Source: Mycoavidus sp. HKI (lineage in GTDB: Bacteria > Pseudomonadota > Gammaproteobacteria > Burkholderiales > Burkholderiaceae). Taken from it: 64,000 nucleotides of DNA. The DNA lies in contig NZ_CP076444.2 of assembly GCF_020023735.2 (NCBI RefSeq), positions 310,001 to 374,000 on the forward strand, in the 5' to 3' direction. A program made the translations under genes and the position numbers. The notes under the pieces were generated by a model. It was given only the letters and a program-made list of their open reading frames with translations. It had not been told where the DNA came from and ran no database searches. Within the stretch, counting starts at the first letter, position 1; each line of letters begins with the position of its first letter. Positions 48,663 through 58,188 of this stretch are shown here, in pieces.

Positions 48663-49429
48663 TTAGCGTGCTCGGTCGCGCAGTGCTCAATGGCCTAAGT
48701 CGCGCGGGCTATGGTACGCGGATGTGGCTACGGTTGCTGAGTGAGGGTTGGCGCTTATTACAGCGGCCACGCTTGGTGATGCAGCAGATTCATTTTGTGG
48801 GTAATTATTCGCTTGTCATTATCGCCATCTCAGGTCTTTTTGTAGGATTTGTGCTGGGTTTGCAAGGCTATTACACTTTAAGCCGCTATGGCTCGGCAGA
48901 GGCGCTGGGCCTGCTTGTCGCATTGTCGCTCGTGCGTGAGTTGGGGCCGGTCGTCACCGCACTGCTATTTGCTGGGCGCGCAGGGACTGCATTGACGGCT
49001 GAAATTGGCCTAATGAAAGCGGGTGAGCAATTGACGGCAATGCAAATGATGGCGGTTGATCCACTATCGTTTGTGGTGGCGCCGCGCTTTTGGGCCGGGG
49101 TGATTGCAATGCCGATTTTGGCTGCTATTTTTAGTGCGGTTGGCATCCTTGGCGGTTATGGCGTTGGGGTCTTAATGATTGGTGTCGATAGCGGGGCATT
49201 TTGGTCACAGATGCAAAGCGGCGTCGATGTCTGGCGCGATATCGGCAATGGTGTGGTGAAAAGTTTTGTGTTTGGTTTGGCCGTGACCTTTATCGCTTTA
49301 TACCAAGGCTATGAAGCTAAGCCTACGCCCGAAGGCGTAGCGCGGGCGACCACACGCACTGTTGTCTTCGCTTCTTTGGCCGTGCTGGGGCTTGATTTCT
49401 TGTTGACAGCATTGATGTTTAGCAATTAA
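48659..49429 (+). CDS. mlaE: Phospholipid transport permease MlaE
   Basis: 256 residues, five to six membrane segments. Family motifs [18 protein letters not shown] and [20 protein letters not shown] are intact. It is the membrane core bound by MlaF and the MlaD hexamer. Confidence 0.95.
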   Translation: MISVLGRAVLNGLSRAGYGTRMWLRLLSEGWRLLQRPRLVMQQIHFVGNYSLVIIAISGLFVGFVLGLQGYYTLSRYGSAEALGLLVALSLVRELGPVVTALLFAGRAGTALTAEIGLMKAGEQLTAMQMMAVDPLSFVVAPRFWAGVIAMPILAAIFSAVGILGGYGVGVLMIGVDSGAFWSQMQSGVDVWRDIGNGVVKSFVFGLAVTFIALYQGYEAKPTPEGVARATTRTVVFASLAVLGLDFLLTALMFSN

Positions 49430-49439
49430 ACGGATCAAA

Positions 49440-49961
49440 ATGATGAAAAAAAATACGCTTGATTACTGGATTGGCTTGTTTGTTGTGCTGGGCGCTTTGG
49501 CGCTGCTATTTTTAGCGCTCAAAGCAGGTAATATGAGCTCGCTATCATTCCAATCTACGTACCCAATTGAATTGAAATTCGATAATATTGGCGGCCTTAA
49601 GCTACGTGCAGCGGTGAAAAGTGCCGGGGTGAACGTTGGCCGGGTTGCGCGGATTGATTTTGATAGCGTGACCTATCAGGCAGTGGTTACGCTTGATCTT
49701 CAACGGCAATATCAATTTCCAAAGGACAGTTCAGCGCAAATTTTGACAGCTGGGTTACTTGGCGAGCAATACATTGGGCTTGAGCCAGGTGGCGACGAGC
49801 AGATGCTGCAAGCGGGTGATACGATTACGATGACGCAATCTGCTGTAGTGCTCGAAAAACTGATCAGTCAATTTATTTACGGTAAAGCCGCAGACGCTGG
49901 CGCAAACAAGCCGGCGCCGGCTGTGCCGAGTGAGTCCGGGGCAATGCCCGAAGGTCAATAA
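49440..49961 (+). CDS. mlaD: Phospholipid-binding MCE protein MlaD
   Basis: 173 residues. One N-terminal membrane anchor (IGLFVVLGALALLFLALKAG) and one MCE domain (IELKFDNIGGLKLRAAVKSA, GVNVGRVARI, ILTAGLLGEQYIGLEPGG). MlaD forms the periplasmic hexamer ring. Followed directly by mlaA. Confidence 0.94.
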   Translation: MMKKNTLDYWIGLFVVLGALALLFLALKAGNMSSLSFQSTYPIELKFDNIGGLKLRAAVKSAGVNVGRVARIDFDSVTYQAVVTLDLQRQYQFPKDSSAQILTAGLLGEQYIGLEPGGDEQMLQAGDTITMTQSAVVLEKLISQFIYGKAADAGANKPAPAVPSESGAMPEGQ

Positions 49962-50906
49962 ATGAAACAACTCTCCAAAGCCGCTACAGATCTCGGCTGG
50001 CAGCTTAGCCGGGTGGCGATATGCGCACTAGCATTAGGGCTTGCAGCGTGTACTAGCGTGCGTGCGCCTTCAAAATCTGACCCACTTGAAGGTATGAATC
50101 GTACCATTTTCGAGTTTAACGATACCGTCGATCGTTTTGCGCTTAAGCCGGTGGCAAAAGCATATAACCGGACTCTACCTAAGGCGGTGCGCGTAAGTGT
50201 ATCGAACTTCTTCTCGAACCTGGGCGATGTATCTGTGATGGTGAATAATCTGCTGCAAGGTAAACTCACCGCAGGCACTGAAGATTTGATGCGGATCTCA
50301 ATCAATACCTTGTTTGGCGTTGGTGGCTTATTCGACGTGGCAAGCGCCGCCGGGCTCCCAAAACACCAAGCCGATTTGGGGCTTACGCTAGGCTATTACG
50401 GCATATCAACCGGTCCTTATCTGGTGTTGCCGATATTGGGTCCAAGCACGCTACGGGATACTGCAGGGTTGCTGGTTGGCCGTGAGGTGGATCCTATGAG
50501 CTATATTGATCCAGTTTCCCTGCGCAATCAGTCATACGGTTTGCGCGTGGTCAATGCGCGCGCTGCCTTATTGCAGGCGAATGATTTACTTGAAGATGCT
50601 GCGCTCGATAAATATTCTTTTGTGCGCAATGCTTACCTGCAGCGCCGTCAATATTTAATTTATGATGGCAATCCGCCGCCACCGGAGTATGAAGATGATG
50701 AGGGGGATATACCGGTATATGAAGACCCAGAAGAGCGGGCTGCATCTGCTCCGCTTACCCCTCAGCTAGAGGCGGTAAAAGATGAACTAGCGCCGCAAGG
50801 GGCGGTGACCAATACGCTAGACGAGAAAACAACGCCAACTGATAGGCGAGTTCCAGCCCAGCAAGTCATGCCGCCTCTGAGGAATTTTCCAAATTTGCGT
50901 TTTTGA
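49962..50906 (+). CDS. mlaA: Outer-membrane lipoprotein MlaA (VacJ)
   Basis: 314 residues. Lipobox LGLAACTS at the end of the signal peptide. Family core DPLEGMNRTIFEFNDTVDRF, NFFSNLGDVSVMVNNLLQGK and GPYLVLPILGPSTLRDTAG. MlaA removes misplaced phospholipids from the outer leaflet. The C-terminal 70 residues form an acidic, Pro-rich tail. Having mlaA inside the mla operon is a Burkholderia-type arrangement. Confidence 0.94.
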   Translation: MKQLSKAATDLGWQLSRVAICALALGLAACTSVRAPSKSDPLEGMNRTIFEFNDTVDRFALKPVAKAYNRTLPKAVRVSVSNFFSNLGDVSVMVNNLLQGKLTAGTEDLMRISINTLFGVGGLFDVASAAGLPKHQADLGLTLGYYGISTGPYLVLPILGPSTLRDTAGLLVGREVDPMSYIDPVSLRNQSYGLRVVNARAALLQANDLLEDAALDKYSFVRNAYLQRRQYLIYDGNPPPPEYEDDEGDIPVYEDPEERAASAPLTPQLEAVKDELAPQGAVTNTLDEKTTPTDRRVPAQQVMPPLRNFPNLRF

Positions 50907-50951
50907 TAGTCTATAAATTTTGACGATAGGTCTTTTTTAAGGGTGAGTCAT

Positions 50952-51605
50952 ATGAAGAAAAGTGCTTTAAGATTAATGCTCCTGCCAGTATATGCGGCAC
51001 TATGCCTGTTTTGTAACACGGCCCTGGCGCAAACTGCCGAGGCCAGTGCAGCTAACACCAGTACTCCTGATGGCCTGGTTAAGGCCATCACGACTGAAGT
51101 GCTCGATAGCATTAAAAAAGACTCTGGCATTAAGCAGGGGGATATTGGTAAAATTTCTCAGTTGGTTGATCAAAAAATTTTGCCGCATGCCGATATTGGG
51201 CGTACTACTCGTCTAGTGATGGGACGTCATTGGCGGACAGCTACGCCACAGCAACAAGCAGAATTAGTCAAACAATTTAAAGATTTATTGTTTTATACCT
51301 ATTCAGGCGCTGTATCGCAGATTCGTGATCAGAAGATTGAGTACTTACCTTTCCGTATGGCGCCGGATGCAACTGATGTAGTGGTGCGCACCAAGGTTTT
51401 TAACCAGGGGCAGATCATAGGTCTTGATTATCGCTTAGAGAAAAAAGGGAATGCGTGGAAAGTCTACGATCTCAACGTAGGCGGTGCTTGGTTAGTGCAA
51501 ACCTACCAGCAGCAATTTAGTGAGCTTATTTCGCAACGCGGAGTGAGCGGTTTGCTTGAATTTTTAAAGCAGCGCAACCAGAAACTCGCGAGTGGGCCGC
51601 ATTAA
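50952..51605 (+). CDS. mlaC: Periplasmic phospholipid shuttle MlaC
   Basis: 217 residues from the ATG at 50952 (an in-frame GTG lies at 50943). Signal peptide MKKSALRLMLLPVYAALCLF ending ALA. Family features ILPHADIGRTTRLVMGRHWR, FKDLLFYTYSGAV and NVGGAWLVQTYQQQF. It carries lipids between MlaA and MlaFEDB. The stop overlaps the mlaB start by one base. Confidence 0.94.
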   Translation: MKKSALRLMLLPVYAALCLFCNTALAQTAEASAANTSTPDGLVKAITTEVLDSIKKDSGIKQGDIGKISQLVDQKILPHADIGRTTRLVMGRHWRTATPQQQAELVKQFKDLLFYTYSGAVSQIRDQKIEYLPFRMAPDATDVVVRTKVFNQGQIIGLDYRLEKKGNAWKVYDLNVGGAWLVQTYQQQFSELISQRGVSGLLEFLKQRNQKLASGPH

Positions 51606-51877
51606 TGGCAGTGTTTTCAACCGGAACAGCGCTTACACATGTAAGCGCCATGGCTGAACTTGAAGCGGGTTTAGCCTATATCACAACAAACTCAGCAGAA
51701 GCGGTGCGCATCGACTGCACGTCAGTTGCGCGGTTTGATTCGTCTGCGCTGGCGGTTTTGCTTGCTTGGTTCCGAGCAGCTCAAGTACGGGGAAAGACGC
51801 TTGAGGTGCTTAATTTGCCGGCCAAGCTTAAGAGCTTGGCGCGGGCTTATGGGGTTGATGAGTTATTGAAATTATAA
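51605..51877 (+). CDS. mlaB: STAS-domain protein MlaB
   Basis: 90 residues: a STAS domain (VRIDCTSVARFDSSALAVLL) that binds and stabilises MlaF. Ends the mla operon; 171 bases follow before the next gene, including a TATAAT at 51985-51990. Confidence 0.9.
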   Translation: MAVFSTGTALTHVSAMAELEAGLAYITTNSAEAVRIDCTSVARFDSSALAVLLAWFRAAQVRGKTLEVLNLPAKLKSLARAYGVDELLKL

Positions 51878-52048
51878 AAGTAGTGTGCCGCGCTTCAGTC
51901 AGCGTGCTGAATTAAAGGAGATATTGCTCAGGTTTTTCTTCGTTGAGTTGAATGCCATCACGGCGCGCTAGCGTAGATTTCGCCTATAATCAGGTGTTTC
52001 GCAACCTTCAAAAGCAATCTCGATACCATAGACCTTGCTCACATTCCC

Positions 52049-52969
52049 ATGCCAGCCATAGAAATCCGTAACATTAAAAAGCGTTACAAAGCCCTCCAAG
52101 CGCTCAAAGGCATCAATTTGTCGATTGAGGAGGGTGAGTTTTTCGGTTTACTGGGCCCTAATGGGGCGGGTAAAACTACTCTAATTAGCATCCTCGCCGG
52201 CCTTGCACGCGCTGATGAAGGCGAAGCGCTGGTGCTCGGACACAATGTCGTGACTGACTTTCGTGCGGCGCGCCAGGTATTAGGCGTGGTACCGCAAGAA
52301 TTAGTGTTCGATCCTTTTTTTACGGTGCGTGAAACGCTGCGTATCCAATCTGGCTATTACGGGCTTAAACGTAATGACGATTGGATCGATGAAGTCATGA
52401 CTCACCTTGATTTAACTGAGAAGGCTGAGGTTAATACGCGCGCGTTGTCCGGTGGTATGAAGCGCCGCTTACTGGTGGCGCAGGCATTGGTGCATCGGCC
52501 GCCGGTGATCGTGTTAGATGAACCCACTGCAGGCGTGGATGTTGAGTTGCGCCAAGGGCTGTGGAAATTTATTGCGCGCTTAAATCGTGAAGGGCATACG
52601 ATTGTATTAACCACGCATTACCTCGAAGAAGCGGAGCAATTGTGTGATCGCATCGCGATGCTTAGAAGGGGCGAGGTGGTGGCGCTAGATAGTAAGCAGG
52701 CAATGCTGCAACGCTTTTCTAGCGCTCAGCTGTTGCTGCGGTTGACCAAAGGTGTCTTGCCTGCAAATCTGCAGGCGTTGGCAACCGGACAACAGATAGA
52801 CATTAATCAATATGCGCTACGACTTAGCTCTTATGCTGAAGTCGAGTCGATTCTTGCTCAGTGCCGTGCGGCAGAGTGTGAGATTGAAGAAATTAGCATC
52901 CGTAAAGCGGACCTTGAAGATGTGTTTATCCAAGTGATGAATGGTTCATCAGCGACTGAGAAAATTTGA
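52049..52969 (+). CDS. ABC transporter ATP-binding protein (YadG-like)
   Basis: 306 residues. Walker A LLGPNGAGKTTLISIL, Q-loop VVPQELVFDPFF, signature LSGGMKRRLLVAQAL, Walker B VIVLDEPTAGVDVE, switch TTHYLEEAEQLCDR. The ABC-2 exporter type with a C-terminal extension. Paired with the permease ten bases downstream. Substrate unknown; it follows mla in Burkholderia too. Confidence 0.92.
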   Translation: MPAIEIRNIKKRYKALQALKGINLSIEEGEFFGLLGPNGAGKTTLISILAGLARADEGEALVLGHNVVTDFRAARQVLGVVPQELVFDPFFTVRETLRIQSGYYGLKRNDDWIDEVMTHLDLTEKAEVNTRALSGGMKRRLLVAQALVHRPPVIVLDEPTAGVDVELRQGLWKFIARLNREGHTIVLTTHYLEEAEQLCDRIAMLRRGEVVALDSKQAMLQRFSSAQLLLRLTKGVLPANLQALATGQQIDINQYALRLSSYAEVESILAQCRAAECEIEEISIRKADLEDVFIQVMNGSSATEKI

Positions 52970-52978
52970 GAGGAACGC

Positions 52979-53737
52979 GTGATGATTGGTTTTTATACTT
53001 TATTTTGTAAAGAAGTTTTGCGTTTTTGGAAGGTCAGCTTGCAAACGCTTACCGCGCCGGTTATTACGGCTTTTCTGTATTTGGTGATTTTTGGTCAAGC
53101 GTTGCAAAATCATGTGCAGGTATACCCAGGGGTGGGCTATAAGAGCTTTTTGATTCCCGGTTTGGTGATGATGAGCGTGCTACAAAACGCTTTTGCCAAT
53201 AGCTCATCGTCGCTGATTCAATCGAGAGTGAGCGGTAACCTTGTGTTTATGTTGCTATCGCCGCTAGGTGCGCGGGAAATATTTAGTGCTTATGTGCTTG
53301 CTTCTACTGTGCGTGGCATGTGCGTGGGGCTCGGGGTATGGTTGGCAACGGCTTGGTTTGTGCCGATGAGTTTCGTCTCACCGCTTTATATCTTCGCGTT
53401 TGCGGTGCTGGGGGCTGCTACTCTTGGCACAATGGGGTTGGTGGCGGGTATTTACTCAGAAAAATTTGATCAATTGGCCGCGTTTCAGAGCTTTTTAATT
53501 GTTCCATTGACTTTTCTGGCAGGGGTATTCTATTCGACCGAGGCATTGCCGGATTTCTGGAAGCACGTATCTAGGCTGAATCCATTCTTTTATATGATTG
53601 ATGGTTTTCGGTATGGTTTTTTTGGGGTGTCGGATATCGCACCACTTAAGAGTCTGGCAATTACTTTGGGCTTTTTTATTGCGCTTGCCGGCTTGGCGAT
53701 GCGTATGTTGGTGAGCGGTTATAAGCTGCGCCATTAA
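52979..53737 (+). CDS. ABC-2 type transporter permease (YadH-like)
   Basis: 252 residues with six membrane segments (for example VITAFLYLVIFGQAL, LVPLTFLAGVFYSTEALP-type SFLIVPLTFLAGVFYSTE, ITLGFFIALAGLAMRMLV). The conserved ABC-2 stretch GVFYSTEALPDFWKHVSRLN is present. Forms an exporter with the upstream ATPase. Confidence 0.92.
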   Translation: MMIGFYTLFCKEVLRFWKVSLQTLTAPVITAFLYLVIFGQALQNHVQVYPGVGYKSFLIPGLVMMSVLQNAFANSSSSLIQSRVSGNLVFMLLSPLGAREIFSAYVLASTVRGMCVGLGVWLATAWFVPMSFVSPLYIFAFAVLGAATLGTMGLVAGIYSEKFDQLAAFQSFLIVPLTFLAGVFYSTEALPDFWKHVSRLNPFFYMIDGFRYGFFGVSDIAPLKSLAITLGFFIALAGLAMRMLVSGYKLRH

Positions 53738-53755
53738 GACGATAGGCGAAAAATA

Positions 53756-55051
53756 ATGGATAAATTGCTGATTCAAGGCGGACAACGCTTGGTAGGTGAA
53801 GTTAACGTTTCGGGCGCTAAAAATGCGGCTTTGCCGATTTTGTGTGCAAGCTTATTGGGTGCCGGACAGCTTGATTTAGGTAATGTGCCGAATTTGCAGG
53901 ATGTACGCACCATGATTGCCCTGCTTACGCAAATGGGGGTACGGGCCAAGGTGTCTGGCCAAGCCATGACTCTTGATGGTAGTTGCGTGGATCAGCCGTT
54001 GGCGCCTTATGAGCTAGTGAAGACCATGCGCGCTTCAATTTTGGTATTGGGGCCGCTGGTGGCGCGTTTGGGCGAGGCGCGGGTATCGTTGCCGGGCGGC
54101 TGCACGATTGGTGCGCGGCCGGTTGATCAGCATATCAAAGGCCTACAGTTGATGGGGGCGCAGATCGAACTTGAGCATGGCTATATTAATGCGCGCATCA
54201 AGCAAGGCACGCGGCTCAAAGGCAGTCGCATTACCTTTGATATGATCACGGTGACCGGTACAGAAAACCTGCTTATGGCAGCGACCCTGGCCGAAGGCGA
54301 AACGGTGCTGGAGAACGCGGCGCGTGAGCCGGAAGTGGCTGATTTAGCCCATCTCTTGGTTGCGATGGGTGCAAAAATCGATGGCATTGGCACCGATCAG
54401 CTGACGATTCAAGGGGTAGACCGGCTGCATGGCGCGTGTCACCAGGTGATTCCCGATCGGATTGAAGCGGGTACTTTCCTCTGTGCCGTCGCCGCAGCAG
54501 GTGGCGATATTATGCTGCGCAATATCGAACCCATGTTGTTGGATGCGGTGCTGAATAAATTGTGCGAGGCAGGTGTGCGGATCGAGTCAGGGTCTAATTG
54601 GATTCGCGCCACGATGAACCAGCGCCCGTCGGCAGTCAGTTTTCGTACTGCTGAATATCCTGCCTTTCCGACGGATATGCAGGCACAGTTTATGGCGCTT
54701 AATTGCATTGCTGTCGGTGCCGCTCAGATTGTCGAAACAATTTTTGAAAATCGCTTCATGCATGTGCAAGAGCTTAATCGGCTGGGGGCTAATGTCATGG
54801 CGGATGGTAATACTGCATTTGTTACCGGGGTTGAGCATCTGTCTGGCGCAACGGTCATGGCGACTGATCTGCGTGCCTCTGCAAGTCTTGCAATTGCCGG
54901 GCTGGTGGCCGAGGGCGAAACGCTCATTGAGCGTATCTATCACCTTGATCGTGGCTATGACCAGATGGAACAGAAGTTATCTGCTCTTGGTGCACGGGTA
55001 AGCCGTGTGCTGGAAACGGAAACGGCGCCGGCGGTGCATGCAGTGTCATAA
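53756..55051 (+). CDS. murA: UDP-N-acetylglucosamine 1-carboxyvinyltransferase
   Basis: 431 residues. First committed step of peptidoglycan synthesis; transfers enolpyruvate from PEP. N-terminal [13 protein letters not shown], the catalytic loop [20 protein letters not shown] with the PEP- and fosfomycin-reactive Cys, and [11 protein letters not shown]. bolA, usually between the permease and murA in Burkholderia, is absent. The his remnants follow. Confidence 0.96.
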   Translation: MDKLLIQGGQRLVGEVNVSGAKNAALPILCASLLGAGQLDLGNVPNLQDVRTMIALLTQMGVRAKVSGQAMTLDGSCVDQPLAPYELVKTMRASILVLGPLVARLGEARVSLPGGCTIGARPVDQHIKGLQLMGAQIELEHGYINARIKQGTRLKGSRITFDMITVTGTENLLMAATLAEGETVLENAAREPEVADLAHLLVAMGAKIDGIGTDQLTIQGVDRLHGACHQVIPDRIEAGTFLCAVAAAGGDIMLRNIEPMLLDAVLNKLCEAGVRIESGSNWIRATMNQRPSAVSFRTAEYPAFPTDMQAQFMALNCIAVGAAQIVETIFENRFMHVQELNRLGANVMADGNTAFVTGVEHLSGATVMATDLRASASLAIAGLVAEGETLIERIYHLDRGYDQMEQKLSALGARVSRVLETETAPAVHAVS

Positions 55052-55062
55052 ACACTCGGTTA

Positions 55063-55163
55063 ATGACGCAGCAACCTCAGCTGATCTCGGCACCGCTTAC
55101 GCTGGCCTTATCTAAAGGCCGCATCTTCGATGAAACAGCCCTTTTTGGGCGGCGGCAGGCATT
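55063..55163 (+). pseudogene. hisG: hisG, N-terminal stub
   Basis: The ATG at 55063 opens with the ATP phosphoribosyltransferase N-terminus [18 protein letters not shown] shift by extra bases near 55146-55149 (TTTTTGGG) breaks the frame just before what would read LAAAGI. Everything after about 55163 is missing: the sequence passes straight into the end of hisH. The shifted frame stops at 55201. Confidence 0.85.
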
Positions 55164-55288
55164 ACAGTTGTGCGCTTTTTACCTCTGCGGTCGCACGCGA
55201 TAACATTTTTGCCGCGCAATTTCACCCAGAAAAAAGTACAGCTGTAGAGCTACAGCTGTACTACAATTTTATCCATTGGAACCCATAA
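55164..55288 (+). pseudogene. hisH: hisH, C-terminal stub
   Basis: In the frame ending with TAA at 55286-55288 the sequence reads [20 protein letters not shown] then [10 protein letters not shown], the end of the glutamine amidotransferase subunit of imidazole glycerol phosphate synthase, with the catalytic His-x-Glu (FHPEKS). The rest of hisH, and the hisD, hisC and hisB genes expected before it, are gone. Confidence 0.85.
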
Positions 55289-55309
55289 CCTTATCTATTG
55301 AAGACTGCT

Positions 55310-56050
55310 ATGTTGTTGATCCCAGCCATCGACCTAAAAGACGGTCAGTGCGTGCGTCTAAAGCAAGGCGATATGCAACAAACGACTGTATTTTCCACAG
55401 CGCCGGCAGAGATGGCCCGCCATTGGGTCAATCAAGGTGCGCGCCGTTTACATTTGGTTGATTTGAATGGCGCTGCCGCGGGCAAACCAAAGAATGAAGC
55501 GGCGATTCGGGCGATTATTGATGAAGTGGGTGAAGAGGTCCCGATTCAACTGGGCGGTGGAATCCGTGATCTTGGCACCATCGAACGTTATTTGGACAGT
55601 GGGCTATCGTATGTCATTATTGGCACAGCGGCGGTCAAAAATCCTGGCTTTTTACGTGAGGCATGTAGCGCATTTAATGGGCATATCATTGCTGGCCTTG
55701 ACGCAAAAGCAGGCAAAGTGACTACCGATGGTTGGAGTAAACTCAGTGGTCATGAAGCGACCGATCTAGCGCGCAAATTTGAAGAATATGGCTGTGAAGC
55801 TTTGATTTATAAAGATATTGGCTGGGACGGCATGTTACAAGGAATTAATCTCGACGCCACGGTGCAGATCGCGCAGAAGGTCAAAATTCCAGTGATTGCT
55901 AGCGGTGGGTTAGCGAGCTTAGTCGATATTGAGGCACTGTGTGCGGTTGCAGATCAAGGCATTGACGGCGTAATTTGCGGCCGGGCAATCTATACGGGCG
56001 AGCTAGCTTTCGCCGCAGCGCAAAGTCGGGCGGATGAAATAAGAGGTTGA
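55310..56050 (+). CDS. hisA: ProFAR isomerase HisA
   Basis: 246 residues from the ATG at 55310 ([20 protein letters not shown]); a TTG at 55298 adds four residues. A complete (beta-alpha)8 barrel: [45 protein letters not shown] with catalytic Asp, and [15 protein letters not shown]. It isomerises ProFAR in histidine synthesis. It is intact although the genes before and after it in the pathway are destroyed, so it is either a relic or has another substrate such as the TrpF reaction (known for PriA, speculative here). Confidence 0.95.
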   Translation: MLLIPAIDLKDGQCVRLKQGDMQQTTVFSTAPAEMARHWVNQGARRLHLVDLNGAAAGKPKNEAAIRAIIDEVGEEVPIQLGGGIRDLGTIERYLDSGLSYVIIGTAAVKNPGFLREACSAFNGHIIAGLDAKAGKVTTDGWSKLSGHEATDLARKFEEYGCEALIYKDIGWDGMLQGINLDATVQIAQKVKIPVIASGGLASLVDIEALCAVADQGIDGVICGRAIYTGELAFAAAQSRADEIRG

Positions 56051-56060
56051 TACTCTTGTG

Positions 56061-56117
56061 ATGGCTTTACCCAAGCACGTTATTCCTTGTCTTGATATAA
56101 ACGCTGGTCGTGTGGTC
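56061..56117 (+). pseudogene. hisF: hisF, N-terminal stub fused to the hisE upstream region
   Basis: Nineteen codons [19 protein letters not shown] match the start of the HisF cyclase subunit; the next codons (LNPQRKSQ) are unrelated and run in frame into hisE. The body of hisF and all of hisI are deleted. Confidence 0.85.
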
Positions 56118-56141
56118 TTAAACCCCCAGAGAAAATCTCAA

Positions 56142-56519
56142 ATGCCTAAAAGCGATGCTCTAACCTCTAATGATATCTTGCAGCGTTTAGCTGTTCTCGT
56201 CGATACTCGCAAAACAAGTGCCCCGGAGCAATCCTATATTGCTCGTCTTTTTCATCAAGGTGATGATGCGATTTTGAAAAAAATTGGTGAAGAGGCCACT
56301 GAAGTTGTGATGGCGGCAAAAGATGTACGACACGGAGATGCGCCTTCAAAGTTGATTGGCGAAGTGGCTGATTTATGGTTTCATTGTTTGGTGATGCTAG
56401 CGCATTTTGAGTTGAGTCCAGCGGCGGTGCTAGCCGAATTAGAGCGTCGTGAAGGGATCTCTGGGCTTGACGAAAAAGCGTTGCGTAAAGCGCTTGCGCG
56501 TGCTGAAAATGACGCATAG
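56142..56519 (+). CDS. hisE: Phosphoribosyl-ATP pyrophosphatase HisE
   Basis: 125 residues from the ATG at 56142 ([20 protein letters not shown]). The MazG-like core has [31 protein letters not shown] and [14 protein letters not shown], with metal-binding Glu and Asp. It hydrolyses PR-ATP to PR-AMP in histidine synthesis. It may be translated from its own ATG or as an extension of the hisF stub, since the frame is continuous. With hisG and hisI lost, its usual substrate supply is absent. Confidence 0.9.
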   Translation: MPKSDALTSNDILQRLAVLVDTRKTSAPEQSYIARLFHQGDDAILKKIGEEATEVVMAAKDVRHGDAPSKLIGEVADLWFHCLVMLAHFELSPAAVLAELERREGISGLDEKALRKALARAENDA

Positions 56520-56604
56520 ATTTCTATATTAAGTAACGCTTAAACGCTAACCGTTAATGATAAATTTTCGCACCACAAATTTGAGAACTTAGGGAAACTG
56601 AACC

Positions 56605-56979
56605 ATGAGTAACGATCAATTTGGAAGTAGGCCAATATTGGCGGCCAGTGATGTGCTCTCGGTCGAGCAAGAACGCCGTTTACGGACCTTGACGCACGTT
56701 CTGTATGGACTGTATGCGCTGTCCTTGTTAATCGGCGTGAGCGCAGTGGTTGCTGTGATGATTAATTATGTGAAGCGCAGGGATGCAAGCGGAACCTTCT
56801 ATGCTAGCCATTTTAGTTGGCAAATTTGCACTTTTTGGTGGTCTTTGGGATTGGGGGCGCTGAGTTTGTTATTTCAGGGCATATTTCTTGGCAAACTGAT
56901 ATTGTGGGGGACTGTACTTTGGGTGGCGTACCGGATTATTCGGGGTTGGCTCCATTTAAATGATCGTAAGCCAATATAA
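56605..56979 (+). CDS. Small membrane protein, DUF4870-like
   Basis: 124 residues with three membrane helices (YGLYALSLLIGVSAVVAVMI, FWWSLGLGALSLLFQGIFLG, LWGTVLWVAYRIIRGWLHLN). In Burkholderia a similar gene lies between the his operon end and hinT. No function is known. Confidence 0.8.
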   Translation: MSNDQFGSRPILAASDVLSVEQERRLRTLTHVLYGLYALSLLIGVSAVVAVMINYVKRRDASGTFYASHFSWQICTFWWSLGLGALSLLFQGIFLGKLILWGTVLWVAYRIIRGWLHLNDRKPI

Positions 56980-57029
56980 AATGCAATAAGATAGGACTCT
57001 TTCATCATCCATAGTGTTAAGCGAATATT

Positions 57030-57392
57030 ATGAACCACGACGATTGTCTTTTTTGCAAGATTGCAGCCGGTAAAATACCGAGTAAAAAAGTGTATGAGGA
57101 TGATGAGTTCTACGCCTTTCACGATATCCGGCCGGCCGCTCCTGTGCATGTGCTGGTGATTCCGCGTCAGCATATTGAGGCACTCTCTAATTGTGGCCTG
57201 CAAGAGGCACCGCTGCTTGGTAGAATGATGACGTTATTGCCGCGGCTCGCAGCGCAGCTTGGAGTTGACTATACTGGAGGTAACACAGGTTTTCGTACGG
57301 TGATTAATACCGGTCCGGGTGGCGGTCAAGAAGTGTATCACTTGCATGCGCATATTCTTGGTGGGCCTGGACCATGGTTGCGTATGGGGTGA
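57030..57392 (+). CDS. hinT: HIT-family nucleotide hydrolase HinT
   Basis: 120 residues. N-terminal zinc-type pair CLFCKIAAGKIPSKKVYEDD and C-terminal HIT triad HLHAHILGG. Purine nucleoside phosphoramidase family. Between the small membrane protein and tatA, as in relatives. Confidence 0.95.
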   Translation: MNHDDCLFCKIAAGKIPSKKVYEDDEFYAFHDIRPAAPVHVLVIPRQHIEALSNCGLQEAPLLGRMMTLLPRLAAQLGVDYTGGNTGFRTVINTGPGGGQEVYHLHAHILGGPGPWLRMG

Positions 57393-57432
57393 ATGCGCAC
57401 ATTGCGCATAGCATGTGTGACGTAAAAGGAAA

Positions 57433-57681
57433 ATGATTATGTTTACAGGTTTAGGCAGTCCTTTGCATTGGTTGATTGTCCTTTTGATTGTTGCGCTTGT
57501 ATTTGGCACTAAAAAGCTGCGCAACATTGGCAGTGATCTGGGTAGTGCAATTAAAGGCTTCAAAGACGGTATGCGTGAGGGTGAAGACGCTTCGCCTGAG
57601 CGCAAACAGCAAATAGTATCAGGCCTTGATACAACTCAGCCTGAGGCAAAAAATAAACCCCTAGAGCGCGATATATATTAA
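57433..57681 (+). CDS. tatA: Sec-independent translocase subunit TatA
   Basis: 82 residues. One membrane helix ([18 protein letters not shown]), hinge, and amphipathic helix ([20 protein letters not shown]). TatA forms the transient pore for folded proteins. ATG at 57433 or 57439 are both possible; AAAAGGAAA precedes them. Confidence 0.95.
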   Translation: MIMFTGLGSPLHWLIVLLIVALVFGTKKLRNIGSDLGSAIKGFKDGMREGEDASPERKQQIVSGLDTTQPEAKNKPLERDIY

Positions 57682-57707
57682 TCCAATAAACCGGCTTCGT
57701 TTTTCAT

Positions 57708-58160
57708 ATGTTCGATCTCGGTTTGGCAAAGCTCGTACTGATTGGTGTGGTTGCACTGATTGTACTTGGCCCGCAACGTCTACCGCGTGTTGCACGCACG
57801 GCTGGAACCTTGCTTGGGCGGGCGCAACGCTATATAAGTGAGGTCAAAGCTGAGGTAAGCCGAGAGATTGAAGTCGAAGAGTTGCGGAAAATGCACGCTC
57901 AGTTTGAGCAAGCGGCGCAGCAGGGAGAGCAGTCTTTCTATGATGCGGTGAATCTATCCCCCGAAAAAAGTGCTACGGTAGACAGTACTTTACCATCGAT
58001 TCGGCGGCCAGCAACTTTGCCTAAACGTAGCAATTGGCGCATTAAACAGTCGGTGCTGCCAGTCTGGTACAAGCGTACAGCCCGTAAGCGGGTGCATGTG
58101 CAGTCGGCGGCGGCGCGTATGGTGCGTTACAAACCGGCAAGCTTGCGCCGGTTTTTCTAA
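57708..58160 (+). CDS. tatB: Sec-independent translocase subunit TatB
   Basis: 150 residues. MFDLGLAKLVLIGVVALIVL with the GPQRLPRVARTAG hinge that distinguishes TatB, then a long amphipathic helix (VKAEVSREIEVEELRKMHA) and a basic C-terminal tail. With TatC it forms the twin-arginine signal receptor. Confidence 0.94.
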   Translation: MFDLGLAKLVLIGVVALIVLGPQRLPRVARTAGTLLGRAQRYISEVKAEVSREIEVEELRKMHAQFEQAAQQGEQSFYDAVNLSPEKSATVDSTLPSIRRPATLPKRSNWRIKQSVLPVWYKRTARKRVHVQSAAARMVRYKPASLRRFF

Positions 58161-58188
58161 ATATTTCCCCCTATCTATTGACCTTGGC

